Shown one piece after another: positions 1 through 7,148 of a stretch of 7,837 nucleotides of DNA; the stretch's first letter is position 1; every line of letters begins with the position of its first letter. The position numbers and the translations under genes are program-made. The stretch comes from Acidobacteriota bacterium (GTDB lineage Bacteria; Acidobacteriota; Terriglobia; Bryobacterales; Bryobacteraceae), in assembly GCA_003223065.1 (NCBI GenBank), contig QHXU01000353.1, positions 1 to 7,837 on the forward strand. Reading direction: 5' to 3'. The notes under the pieces are model-generated. The model had not been told where the DNA came from. It saw only the letters and a list, made by a program, of their open reading frames with translations, and made no database searches.

Positions 1-2
1 GG

Positions 3-494
3 TTACGTGCGCTGTTCGCTTACCGAGCGCTCGGCCAGTTCGCCTATGATCGGGAGCTTGTAGGTTTCGTCGTGACTGACCTTGATGATCATGACTATCC
101 AGGCGGCGAAGATCAGCAGTTGCAGGATGCGCGAGGCGACGCGATGCAAGGGGAAGCCGAAGCCGTAATCTGAGAAGTAGAGCGCGGGCGAAATCACCCA
201 CTCCACCATCAGCCAGGCGACGAACAGATAGAGGCCCTGGAAGGCATGAAAACGTACGCCCGTCTCGCGGCGGAAGCGCTCGCTCGCCAGCACCACGATG
301 GAGGCGATCCAGCCGACCATGGGGATGTAGCAGAGCAGCGCGGCGTTGCGGTTGCTCACCCCGCTCATGAAGTCGCCCGGCCTGGGCGGCGGCACGGCGC
401 CGGGAGGAGGTCCGCCCGGCTGGCGCGCGCCACATTTGGCGCAAAACTGGTCCGATGCGCCGACCGAGGTCCCACACTGCACGCAATAAGGCAT
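3..494 (-). CDS. Zinc-ribbon and DUF4870-like membrane protein
   Basis: This is a complete 163-residue ORF, ATG to TAA. Residues 1-22 form a zinc ribbon with paired CxxC knuckles (C4/C7 and C18/C21). A Pro/Gly-rich linker of about 20 residues follows. Three hydrophobic segments then lie at roughly 51-70, 83-105 and 122-139, in the arrangement seen in DUF4870/Tic20-like small membrane proteins; the motifs around RFHAFQGLYLF and KLPIIGELAE fit that group. It is probably an inner-membrane protein with the zinc ribbon in the cytoplasm; its biochemical role is unknown. It is transcribed away from the rest of the window, so it is probably not part of the envelope gene run. An AGGA sits directly against the ATG, which is too close for a typical Shine-Dalgarno, so the ribosome-binding site is unclear. 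No downstream partner is visible because the window ends 2 bases past the stop. Confidence 0.85.
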   Translation of the reverse strand: MPYCVQCGTSVGASDQFCAKCGARQPGGPPPGAVPPPRPGDFMSGVSNRNAALLCYIPMVGWIASIVVLASERFRRETGVRFHAFQGLYLFVAWLMVEWVISPALYFSDYGFGFPLHRVASRILQLLIFAAWIVMIIKVSHDETYKLPIIGELAERSVSEQRT

Positions 495-561
495 TCCTAT
501 TAATACGTTACGATAAGCGACGAGGGTTGGTTCCCTACACGCGTGCTAGGATCAGTGTTTT
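495..561. promoter_or_regulatory. Divergent intergenic region, presumed promoters
   Basis: These 67 bases separate two divergently transcribed genes and must hold the promoter of at least one of them. The stretch at 498-516 is clearly more A/T-rich than its surroundings. A weak -10-like hexamer, TACGAT (509-514), points toward the MBL gene, but no convincing -35 box is paired with it. AGGA at 548-551 lies 10 bases before the MBL ATG and is a usable if distant ribosome-binding site. A short inverted repeat, AGGG/CCCT (523-526 and 533-536, 6-base loop), is probably too small to be an operator. The position is seen; the promoter assignment is inferred. Confidence 0.35.
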
Positions 562-1545
562 ATGCGCCCCCTACTTTCAATGCTGCTCCTTCTGGCCGGT
601 TTCGCCCAGGCGGCCAAACCCCTTGATATTTACTTCATTGACGTCGAGGGAGGGCAGTCGACGCTGCTGATTTCGCCCTCAGGACAGAGTCTGCTCATCG
701 ACACAGGGTGGTCGAATTTCAGCGGGCGCGACGCGGACCGCATCGCCGCGGCCGCCAAGCTCGGCCACGTGAAGCGCATCGATTATCTCCTGATTACGCA
801 CCATCATCGCGATCACGAGGGAGGCGTGCCGAATTTATTGGAGCGCCTCCCGGTGGGCGTGTTTCTCGACCACGGACCGAGCGTGGAGCCTCCCGGGGAC
901 CAGGGCAAGACTTATGAAGCCTATGAGGCCGCGGCCGCCAAGGGCGAGCACAAGGTGGTCAAGGCCGGCGACACAATTCCGGTTAAGGGGCTGGAGGTGA
1001 CGGTGGTGGCAGCCTCGGGAGAGGCCGTCAACCGAAAGGGTGAGCCGAATTCGTATTGTGCAGGCGTGGCTCCGCGCCAGAACGACAAGAGCGAGAATCC
1101 GCAATCGGCCGGAGTGCTGGTCCAGTTCGGAAAGTTTCGCTTTGCCGATTTGGGCGATCTTACCTGGAACAAGGAACTCGCGCTGTTGTGCCCCGAGAAC
1201 AGGGTCGGAAAGGTGGATGTGTATTTGACCACGCATCATGGCGCCGAATCGCCGCAGGCGATCTGGGGGATGGCGCCGCGAGTCGCGATCATGAATAACG
1301 GCGCACGGAAGGGCGGCGCGCCGGCGGGGTGGAAAGTAGTGAAGGCGTCGCCGGGGCTCGAGGATCTGTGGCAGCTCCACTTTGCGATCGCCGGAGAAAA
1401 AGAGGCCAACTCGCCGGACACGTTCATCGCGAACGTGGACGAGCACTGCGGAGGCAAGTATCTGAAAGTCTCGGCACAGCCGGATGGGTCATTTACGGTA
1501 TTCAATCCTCGGAACAAGTACTCGAAGGCATATATGCCGAGATGA
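562..1545 (+). CDS. Exported ComEC-type MBL-fold hydrolase
   Basis: This 327-residue protein begins with a signal peptide (MRPLLSMLLLLAGFAQA, likely cut near residue 17), so it acts outside the cytoplasm. The metallo-beta-lactamase fold is shown by the HxHxDH metal motif at H80/H82/D84/H85. An FADLGD stretch (D199) corresponds to the metal-bridging Asp of the ComEC/Rec2 group, and THHG follows at about 224-227. The order Ser-x-GVLVQFG, GD, then THHG with a downstream AIMNNG is the pattern of the soluble MBL domain of ComEC-like competence proteins. Here it stands alone, without the membrane channel. Many such free-standing proteins are annotated only as MBL-fold hydrolases; nuclease or phosphodiesterase activity is possible, but the substrate cannot be read from the sequence. 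Its stop lies 26 bases before the peptidase gene, suggesting co-transcription. The family call is strong; the function is open. Confidence 0.88.
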   Translation: MRPLLSMLLLLAGFAQAAKPLDIYFIDVEGGQSTLLISPSGQSLLIDTGWSNFSGRDADRIAAAAKLGHVKRIDYLLITHHHRDHEGGVPNLLERLPVGVFLDHGPSVEPPGDQGKTYEAYEAAAAKGEHKVVKAGDTIPVKGLEVTVVAASGEAVNRKGEPNSYCAGVAPRQNDKSENPQSAGVLVQFGKFRFADLGDLTWNKELALLCPENRVGKVDVYLTTHHGAESPQAIWGMAPRVAIMNNGARKGGAPAGWKVVKASPGLEDLWQLHFAIAGEKEANSPDTFIANVDEHCGGKYLKVSAQPDGSFTVFNPRNKYSKAYMPR

Positions 1546-1571
1546 AATAGGGCCCAACCTGCTCAATCGAT

Positions 1572-2958
1572 ATGAAGCGAATCCCTGGACTATTGATCGC
1601 CGGCTATCTGTGCAGCGTGATGACGGCGCCCGCCGAATACAAGGCGGTAAATCCACAGGTCTCAAAAATCGTCTCCGAGGTATCCGAGGAACGCATCGCG
1701 GAGATCCTGAAAAAGCTGGAGAGCTTCGGCACGCGCAATACATTCTCTTCCCAGGACAATCCCACGCGCGGCGTTGGCGCGGCACGGAAGTGGATCTACG
1801 AGCAGTTCCGCGGCTATAGCCCGCGGTTCGAGGTCAGCTTCGACCAGTACCGGCTCAAGAAGGACGAGACTCGCGGGTCGCGCATCATTAGCGACGTGGA
1901 TCTGTACAACGTAGTGGCGGTTTTGCCCGGAACCGTTAATTAAGGAGCAGCGCATCATCATCAGCGGCCATTACGATACGACCGCATTCGTGCGGCGGGC
2001 GGGCGCACCGCCGCCTGGCCCGGGTGATCCGCCGCCTCCGCCGCGGGATCCCAACGCCGACGCGCCGGGGGTTACCGACGACGGCAGCGGCACAGCTTGC
2101 GTGATGGAACTGGCGCGCGTGCTGAGCCAGTATCAATTCGAGAAGACGCTGGTATTCATCGCGTTCGCGGGCGAGGAGCAGGGCCTTCTGGGCAGCACTC
2201 TGTACGCACAAAAGGCACACAAGGAGAATCAGAAAATCGAGGCCGTATTGAACAATGACATCATCGGCAGCGATGTTTCCGGCAGCGGCCGCAGGGAAAA
2301 CCGGCGTGTGAATGTTTTCAGCGAGGACCCGCCGGATTCTCTCTCCCGCCAGCTTGCCCGTTATATCCGCGAGACCGGCGAGCGATACTTCCCTTCCATG
2401 CGTGTGGATCCGGTGTTCCGCGCCGACCGCTTCGGGCGCGGCGGCGATCATACGCCGTTCAACCAGGAGGGGTTTGCAGCGGTGCGGTTCTCTTCCCCGC
2501 AGGAGAATTTCGCCAACCAGCACTCGCTGACCGACACATTCGCAAACACATCGCCGGAATATGTCGCCAGGGTTGCGAAGGTGAACGCGGCAGCGGCTGC
2601 ATCGCTGGCCTGGGCTCCGAGATCGCCCGTCATTTCCGAACTGGTCGAGCGCAACGGCCAGAAGGTCACGACGCTGTTGCTCACACGCGGCACGACGCGT
2701 TATGACGCGGTGCTGCGATGGAAACATGAGAACCCGGAGCCGGATCTGGCCGGCTACGCCGTGCTGATTCGCTCCACCACGGCTCCGTTCTGGGAGCGCG
2801 AAATTTACGCCGGCAACGTCACCGAGTACACGCTTCCGGACGTTTCAATCGACGAAGTGGTGTTCGGCGTGACGGCTGTGGACAGGGATGGAAACGAGAG
2901 CCTGGTGAGCGCTTATGTGCAGGCTCCGCGCCAAAAAAGGACCATCGCGACGTACTAG
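1572..2958 (+). CDS. M28-family metallopeptidase, split by a one-base frameshift
   Basis: The first frame gives 123 residues starting with a signal peptide (MKRIPGLLIAGYLCSVMTAPA) and stops at TAA 1941-1943. The next frame continues seamlessly. Dropping one T in the AATTAAG at 1938-1944 restores a 461-residue protein reading GTVNKEQRIIISGHYDT across the join. All M28 zinc ligands are then present: H133 (HYD), D169/D170 (DDGSG), E201/E202 (GEEQG), D229 (NDIIG) and H293 (DHTPF). This is a co-catalytic two-zinc exopeptidase fold, expected to be secreted or periplasmic. About 30 residues between HYD and DDGSG are Pro-rich. The C-terminal ~95 residues resemble a fibronectin-III-like beta domain (LAGYAVLIR ... 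VTAVDRDGNES). The GTG at 1990 opens the second piece but lies after the first ligand, so it is not a true start. No clear Shine-Dalgarno precedes 1572. Either the gene is recently inactivated or the extra base is a sequence error. Confidence 0.85.
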
Positions 2959-2985
2959 GTTCCCGGCCCTACTGTATCCTGAAGT

Positions 2986-4386
2986 TTGCTGCTCTCGTCC
3001 TCGACCTACTTCGTCTTCCTGGTCGCCATCCTCGCTCTGTACTGGCCCGTTTCGCGCGTGCGGGCGCTGGCGCTGGGGGTGATCCTGTTCGCCAACTATT
3101 TTTTTTACGCGAAATGGGACCTAATCTATCTGGCGCTTATTCCGGCTGCTTCGACTTGCGACTATTGCATCGGGCTGGGCCTGCAACATTGGAATCGTTC
3201 CGCAGCGCGGAGGCTGCTGGTTTCGGCGAGCATCCTGATGAACATCGGCATGCTTGCCACGTTCAAGTACATGCCGTTTTTCCTCGGAAACTGGGCGTAT
3301 GTGACCGGCCATCCAGCACCGCAATGGCATTGGACTCTGCCTCTAACCCTGTCCTTCTACGTTTTCCAGGCGCTGACCTACACGATCGATCTCTACCGCC
3401 GCGACGCCAAGGGAACCAAGAGCCTGCTCGCACACCTGGCGGCGGTATCGTTCTTTCCGACAACGCTCGCCGGGCCGATCACACGCGTGTCTTCGCTACT
3501 CGATCAGTTCGAAAAACCCAAAAAGCTGGAGGCTTTCGAGGGCGGGCGCGCGCTGTTTCTGATCGGCGTAGGGTTGATGAAGAAGCTGCTGATTGCCGAT
3601 TATCTCGCGGGAAATCTGATCAACCGGGTGTTCGATTTTCCGAACCTCTATTCGGGCGTGGAAACGCTGGCCGCCGTCTACGGCTACTCGCTGCAGATTT
3701 ACTACGATTTTTCGGGATACACCGATATCGCGATTGGATCTGCGCTGTTGTTGGGCATCAAGCTGCCGGCCAACTTCAACCGGCCCTATGCCGCGCAAAG
3801 CGTGGCCGATTTCTGGCGCCGCTGGCACATCTCCCTTTCCAATTGGCTGCGCGATTACCTTTATTTCTCGCTGCCCGGGTTGCGATCGAAGTGGAAGATC
3901 TTCACCTACATCAATCTGGCGGTCACGATGGTGATCGGAGGATTGTGGCATGGGCCGAGCTGGAACTTCGTCATCTGGGGAGCGCTGCATGGGCTCGGCC
4001 TTGTGACTGTCCGGCTATGGCGCACGTTGCGCGGAAACGTCCAGCCACAGGGATTCTGGCGCTATGCCAGCATTTTCCTTACATTTCATTTCGTCACCTT
4101 CGCCTGGATCTTCTTCCGCGCGCCGACGCTTGACGGGGCCTGGGCGATACTTTCGCGGCTCGGTTCGCTGACCGTCTCTTTCGCCAACGTCCCGCCGGCG
4201 ATCGGGGCGGTGATGGCGATCGGAGCGCTGGCCCATTACCTGCCGAACAAGTGGTATGACTTCAGCCTCAACCTGTACGCGCGAGCGCCTTTCTACGCGC
4301 AGGCGGCGGCGCTGGCGATGCTCGTGATCGGGTTGCAGTACGTCGCGCATACCGGCGCGACTCCGTTTATCTATAACAAGTTCTAG
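2986..4386 (+). CDS. MBOAT-family O-acyltransferase, AlgI-like
   Basis: This 466-residue polytopic inner-membrane protein belongs to the membrane-bound O-acyltransferase family. Family marks in order are: N-terminal helices (STYFVFLVAILALYWP); PLTLSFYVFQALTYTIDLYR; FFPTTLAGPITR; YDFSGYTDIAIG; NFNRPYAAQSVADFWRRWHISLS with H281; and LWHGPSWNFVIWGALHG with the expected catalytic His at 322 and another His at 335. The C-terminal VTFAWIFFRAPTLDGAW is also typical. Its likely role is passing an acyl group, usually acetyl, from a cytoplasmic donor to periplasmic SGNH partners, as AlgI does for alginate and PatA for peptidoglycan. The two following genes encode such partners. The start is TTG at 2986: an in-frame TGA lies at 2980-2982 with no ATG or GTG nearby, and the resulting N-terminus matches the family. 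No strong ribosome-binding site is seen. The gene begins 27 bases after the peptidase stop. Family certainty is high; the acceptor polymer is unknown. Confidence 0.95.
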   Translation: MLLSSSTYFVFLVAILALYWPVSRVRALALGVILFANYFFYAKWDLIYLALIPAASTCDYCIGLGLQHWNRSAARRLLVSASILMNIGMLATFKYMPFFLGNWAYVTGHPAPQWHWTLPLTLSFYVFQALTYTIDLYRRDAKGTKSLLAHLAAVSFFPTTLAGPITRVSSLLDQFEKPKKLEAFEGGRALFLIGVGLMKKLLIADYLAGNLINRVFDFPNLYSGVETLAAVYGYSLQIYYDFSGYTDIAIGSALLLGIKLPANFNRPYAAQSVADFWRRWHISLSNWLRDYLYFSLPGLRSKWKIFTYINLAVTMVIGGLWHGPSWNFVIWGALHGLGLVTVRLWRTLRGNVQPQGFWRYASIFLTFHFVTFAWIFFRAPTLDGAWAILSRLGSLTVSFANVPPAIGAVMAIGALAHYLPNKWYDFSLNLYARAPFYAQAAALAMLVIGLQYVAHTGATPFIYNKF

Positions 4387-4389
4387 GAG
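4385..4389 (+). promoter_or_regulatory. Shine-Dalgarno of the first SGNH gene
   Basis: AGGAG overlaps the TAG stop of the MBOAT gene and lies 5 bases before the ATG at 4395. This is the clearest ribosome-binding site in the window. It fixes the start of the first SGNH gene and implies translational coupling with the MBOAT gene. Confidence 0.75.
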
Positions 4390-4394
4390 TCGAA

Positions 4395-5762
4395 ATGGCG
4401 GCTAAGACAGCGTTGACGATTATAACTTTCGCAGCGCTGATTCTCGTTCCGCAAGTGGCGCCGATGCTCGAGAACTACAAGTCACTCGAACCCCGTAATA
4501 TCCTCGCGGTTCTTGATTTTCCCATGCACAGACAGGCCGCGGAAGAAACCAACCCGATCGCGATGGAAGAGTTGCGCGCCAGGCGGCTGCAAGCGATGGC
4601 GCCGAAAAGCCTCATCGACCCGGCGCACACGCTCGATCATTTTTACGAATCGCTGCTCGAAGGCGGAGTCACACGGATTTTGCACTACGGCGATTCGCCC
4701 ACCACCGGCGACCTGATCACAGCGGATGCGCGGGCGATGCTGCAGAAGGAGTTTGGAGACGCGGGCGCCGGATTCGTGCTGATCGCTCGGCCGTGGGCCT
4801 GGTACAACCATCGCGGCGTGGATATGGATGCGTCGAACTGGAAGATCGACGTGGCGGGAATCGCCGAGTTGAAAGACGGGATGCACGGATTGGGCGCGGT
4901 GAGCTTTATCGGCTCGCCCGGCGCGGTGGCTCATTGGAACCTCAAAGACGGATCGCACGACACGGTCGAGATCGCGTATCTTGCGCAACCTGACGGCGGA
5001 GCTTTCAGCCTGGAAGCAGAAGGCCGCGATCTTGGCACCGTGGAGACCCGGGCGGCGCAGAAGGCCCCGGGATATGCGCCCTTCGAGATCCCGGGCGGCT
5101 CGAAGCAGTTCACGCTGCGAGTGACACGCGGAACGGTGCGGCTCTATGGAGCGGATTTCCGCAAAGCCGGGAAGGGGGTGGTGTATAGCGGCCTCGGCGT
5201 CAATGGCGCCAACGTCACGCTGCTTTCGAAGTCGCTCAATGAACGGCACTGGACGGCGGTGCTGCATCATTACGAACCGGACCTGGTGATCGTCAATTAT
5301 GGAACCAACGAGAGCGGTTTTCCGGAATTCGTAGACTCGACCTGGGGAAACGAGATGAAAGAAGTGGTGCGGCGCCTGCACGCGGCCCTGCCGGGAATTC
5401 CGGTGCTCCTGATGAGCCCGATGGACCGCGGCGAGCTCAAAGAGAACGGCGAAATCGATACGATTCCTACGATGCCGCGCCTGGTGAACATCGAAGCCCG
5501 CGTGGCGCGCGAGACGGGAGCGGCGTTTTTCAACACATTCGAGGCCATGGGTGGCCAGGGCACGATGGGCAGGTGGTACAGCGCTGAGCCGCGGCTGGTG
5601 GGCGCCGACTACATCCATCCGATGCCGGCCGGCGCGAAAGTCGTCGGCGAACTCTTGTACACGGCGTTCCGGGATGGATATAAAGCGTATAAACTGCGAC
5701 AATCAAACAATAGGGCAGGTCTTGAGACCGGTCAAAAAACAATAGACAGTCAGAAACAATAG
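4395..5762 (+). CDS. Periplasmic SGNH/GDSL protein, O-acetylation partner 1
   Basis: This 455-residue protein has an N-terminal hydrophobic segment (about residues 5-23), acting as a signal peptide or membrane anchor, so the catalytic domain should be periplasmic. SGNH blocks: HYGDS with nucleophile S101; NG at 270-271 (block II Gly); GTNE with N305 (block III); DYIH with D405/H408 (block V). About 170 residues separate the Ser block from the Gly block. Within them lies a beta-rich stretch (roughly 165-255) reminiscent of the carbohydrate-binding insert in the peptidoglycan esterase Ape1. The residue after the nucleophile is Pro, whereas the next gene has His. It follows the MBOAT gene by 8 bases with a good ribosome-binding site, which supports a role in acyl transfer to, or removal from, a surface polymer. 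The last ~20 residues are polar, unlike the rest, and A-rich at DNA level. Transferase versus esterase cannot be decided from sequence alone. Confidence 0.87.
   Translation: MAAKTALTIITFAALILVPQVAPMLENYKSLEPRNILAVLDFPMHRQAAEETNPIAMEELRARRLQAMAPKSLIDPAHTLDHFYESLLEGGVTRILHYGDSPTTGDLITADARAMLQKEFGDAGAGFVLIARPWAWYNHRGVDMDASNWKIDVAGIAELKDGMHGLGAVSFIGSPGAVAHWNLKDGSHDTVEIAYLAQPDGGAFSLEAEGRDLGTVETRAAQKAPGYAPFEIPGGSKQFTLRVTRGTVRLYGADFRKAGKGVVYSGLGVNGANVTLLSKSLNERHWTAVLHHYEPDLVIVNYGTNESGFPEFVDSTWGNEMKEVVRRLHAALPGIPVLLMSPMDRGELKENGEIDTIPTMPRLVNIEARVARETGAAFFNTFEAMGGQGTMGRWYSAEPRLVGADYIHPMPAGAKVVGELLYTAFRDGYKAYKLRQSNNRAGLETGQKTIDSQKQ
5705..5762. repeat. Threefold AAACAATAG repeat at the SGNH gene junction
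   Basis: AAACAATAG occurs at 5705-5713, 5737-5745 and 5754-5762. The three copies fall in three different codon phases, so they are not a protein-level repeat. The last copy contains the TAG stop of the first SGNH gene and touches the ATG of the next. The segment is much richer in A than the surrounding coding sequence. An 8-base palindrome, GACCGGTC, lies between copies one and two (5726-5733). Confidence 0.7.
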
Positions 5763-7106
5763 ATGAGCCAGATCCTCAAGCTTGGGATCGCGTTGCTCGC
5801 AGCAGCAGTGGTAACTCTGGGCGCAACGCAGGTCACCAAGCCCAAGAAGAAGCGATACCGATCGAGCAGCGCGGGCTCCTCCGCGCGCCGCCGCATGATT
5901 CCGAAAGGACCGCCGGTGAGCGCTCGAGCAAGGGCCGAAGCCCACGAGGCCGTGTTCCAGAAGATCGCAAGCGGCGCCGACATTCCCGTGGAGAACGCGG
6001 CAACGCTGATCCCGTTCTTCGAGCAGCTTGTTCGCCACCAGAAAGGAGAGACGCCGGGACCGCTGCGCATCCTGCAGTACGGCGATTCACACACTGCGGC
6101 CGATCAATGGACCGGCGACCTGCGGGCGCGCTTCCAGGAAAAATTCGGCGACGGCGGCAGCGGATACTCGTTCGCGGGGCGTCCGTGGAACGGATACCGG
6201 CGGCTCGATGTGCGCTCGGGCTCGACACGAGGGTGGCACACGGATGGCCTGGCCGGAAGAAGCGGCGATGGGCTGTACGGCCTGGGCGGCGTGAGCATGT
6301 CGACCAAATCGCCGCGCGAGGCAGTGTACCTGCTGGCCGATTGCCGGCAGGTCGAAATATTCTACTTACAGCAGCCGGGCGGAGGCGCGCTGCAGTTTTA
6401 CGACAACGGCACACCGGTGGAGCGCATTTCAACGGACGGGGAGGGGGGACCCGGCTACTACCACTACGAAGCGGCGCCGGGCAATCATCGCTTCGAGCTG
6501 GAGACGCTCGATCGCGCGCCGGTTCGATTGTTCGGATGGGCGGCGGAGAACGCGGCCGGCGTCACCTACGAGACGTTAGGTATCAACGGCGCGCAGGCCT
6601 CCATCGTATTAGGCTGGGACGAAGCGGTGCTGCGCTCGAATATCCAAAGGCGGGACCCGGGGCTGATTGTACTCGCGTATGGAACGAATGAAGCGGGGCG
6701 CAAGGACTGGACACTCGAAACCTACAGCGAGATGTTCGCTAAACTGATTGGACGGTTCCGCGCGGCCGCGCCCGCGGCGACGATTCTCGTGATAGGCCCG
6801 CCGGACCGGCTCCAGCGCACGCGCAAAAGCTGGGTGCCGATGGACAACATCGACATGGTGGTGGAAGCGCAGCGCCGGGCGGCGGCCGCTAGCGGATGCG
6901 CGTTCTGGGATCTGCGTGCGAAGATGGGTGGCAAGGGGTCGATGCGCCAGTGGGTGCTCGCGGGGATGGCGGGGTACGATCACGTGCATTTCACCAGCAA
7001 TGGCTACCGCATGCTCGGCGATGCGGTGTTTCGCGATTTGATGAGTCAATATGAAGTGTTTCTGAAAGCGCGCGCCCAGATCGCGGCGGCTGCAGAGGCG
7101 CATTGA
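5763..7106 (+). CDS. Periplasmic SGNH/GDSL protein, O-acetylation partner 2
   Basis: This 447-residue protein is a paralog of the preceding gene product. It begins with a hydrophobic segment (about residues 5-24), then a strongly basic stretch (KPKKKRYR and ARRR, about 27-46). Catalytic blocks: QYGDSHT with nucleophile S109; NG at 275-276; GTNE with N309; DHVH with D406/H409. A shared RPW motif and a beta-rich insert (roughly 175-260) between the Ser and Gly blocks align with the first paralog. GDSHT resembles, from memory, Ape1-type periplasmic SGNH proteins, so a deacetylase (esterase) role is one option; acetyltransferase is the other. The ATG directly follows the upstream TAG with no spacer and no Shine-Dalgarno, so translation probably depends on ribosomes finishing the previous gene. 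No in-frame alternative start gives a better signal segment. The family is sure; the reaction direction is inferred. Confidence 0.87.
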   Translation: MSQILKLGIALLAAAVVTLGATQVTKPKKKRYRSSSAGSSARRRMIPKGPPVSARARAEAHEAVFQKIASGADIPVENAATLIPFFEQLVRHQKGETPGPLRILQYGDSHTAADQWTGDLRARFQEKFGDGGSGYSFAGRPWNGYRRLDVRSGSTRGWHTDGLAGRSGDGLYGLGGVSMSTKSPREAVYLLADCRQVEIFYLQQPGGGALQFYDNGTPVERISTDGEGGPGYYHYEAAPGNHRFELETLDRAPVRLFGWAAENAAGVTYETLGINGAQASIVLGWDEAVLRSNIQRRDPGLIVLAYGTNEAGRKDWTLETYSEMFAKLIGRFRAAAPAATILVIGPPDRLQRTRKSWVPMDNIDMVVEAQRRAAAASGCAFWDLRAKMGGKGSMRQWVLAGMAGYDHVHFTSNGYRMLGDAVFRDLMSQYEVFLKARAQIAAAAEAH

Positions 7107-7110
7107 TATT

Positions 7111-7140
7111 TCAGGTGTCAGGTGTTGGTTCTCAGGTGTT
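7111..7140. repeat. TCAGGTGT short direct repeats
   Basis: TCAGGTGT is present at 7111-7118, 7118-7125 and 7132-7139. The first two copies share one base and the last two extend to TCAGGTGTT. The cluster fills most of the 42-base gap between the second SGNH gene and the small zinc-ribbon gene. The AGGTG of the last copy (7134-7138) lies 10 bases before the next ATG and may serve as a weak ribosome-binding site. No terminator hairpin is visible in the gap. Confidence 0.65.
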
Positions 7141-7148
7141 AGATCCTC

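Noticed and set aside
523..536. AGGG/CCCT inverted repeat in the divergent gap as operator
   Set aside because: A 4-base stem with a 6-base loop is expected often by chance.
835..1446. 203-residue minus-strand open frame
   Set aside because: It is antisense to the MBL gene with its clear HxHxDH motif; composition is typical of a shadow frame.
1938..1944. Programmed frameshift signal at the peptidase break
   Set aside because: No slippery heptamer, stimulating hairpin or upstream Shine-Dalgarno-like element is apparent; a simple one-base insertion explains it.
1936..2727. 263-residue minus-strand open frame
   Set aside because: It is antisense to the peptidase and lacks recognisable motifs.
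1990..2958. Separate peptidase gene starting at GTG 1990
   Set aside because: Starting there would lose the HYD metal ligand just upstream, which is in the same frame back to the shift at 1941; it is the second part of one gene.
3114..4133. 339-residue plus-strand open frame in another phase
   Set aside because: It is inside the MBOAT gene, whose frame carries all family motifs; this frame has none and is highly Arg-rich.
4482..5702. 406-residue minus-strand open frame
   Set aside because: It lies fully antisense to the first SGNH gene, is rich in Arg/His/Pro/Ala as expected from G/C-rich antisense codons, and shows no family motif.
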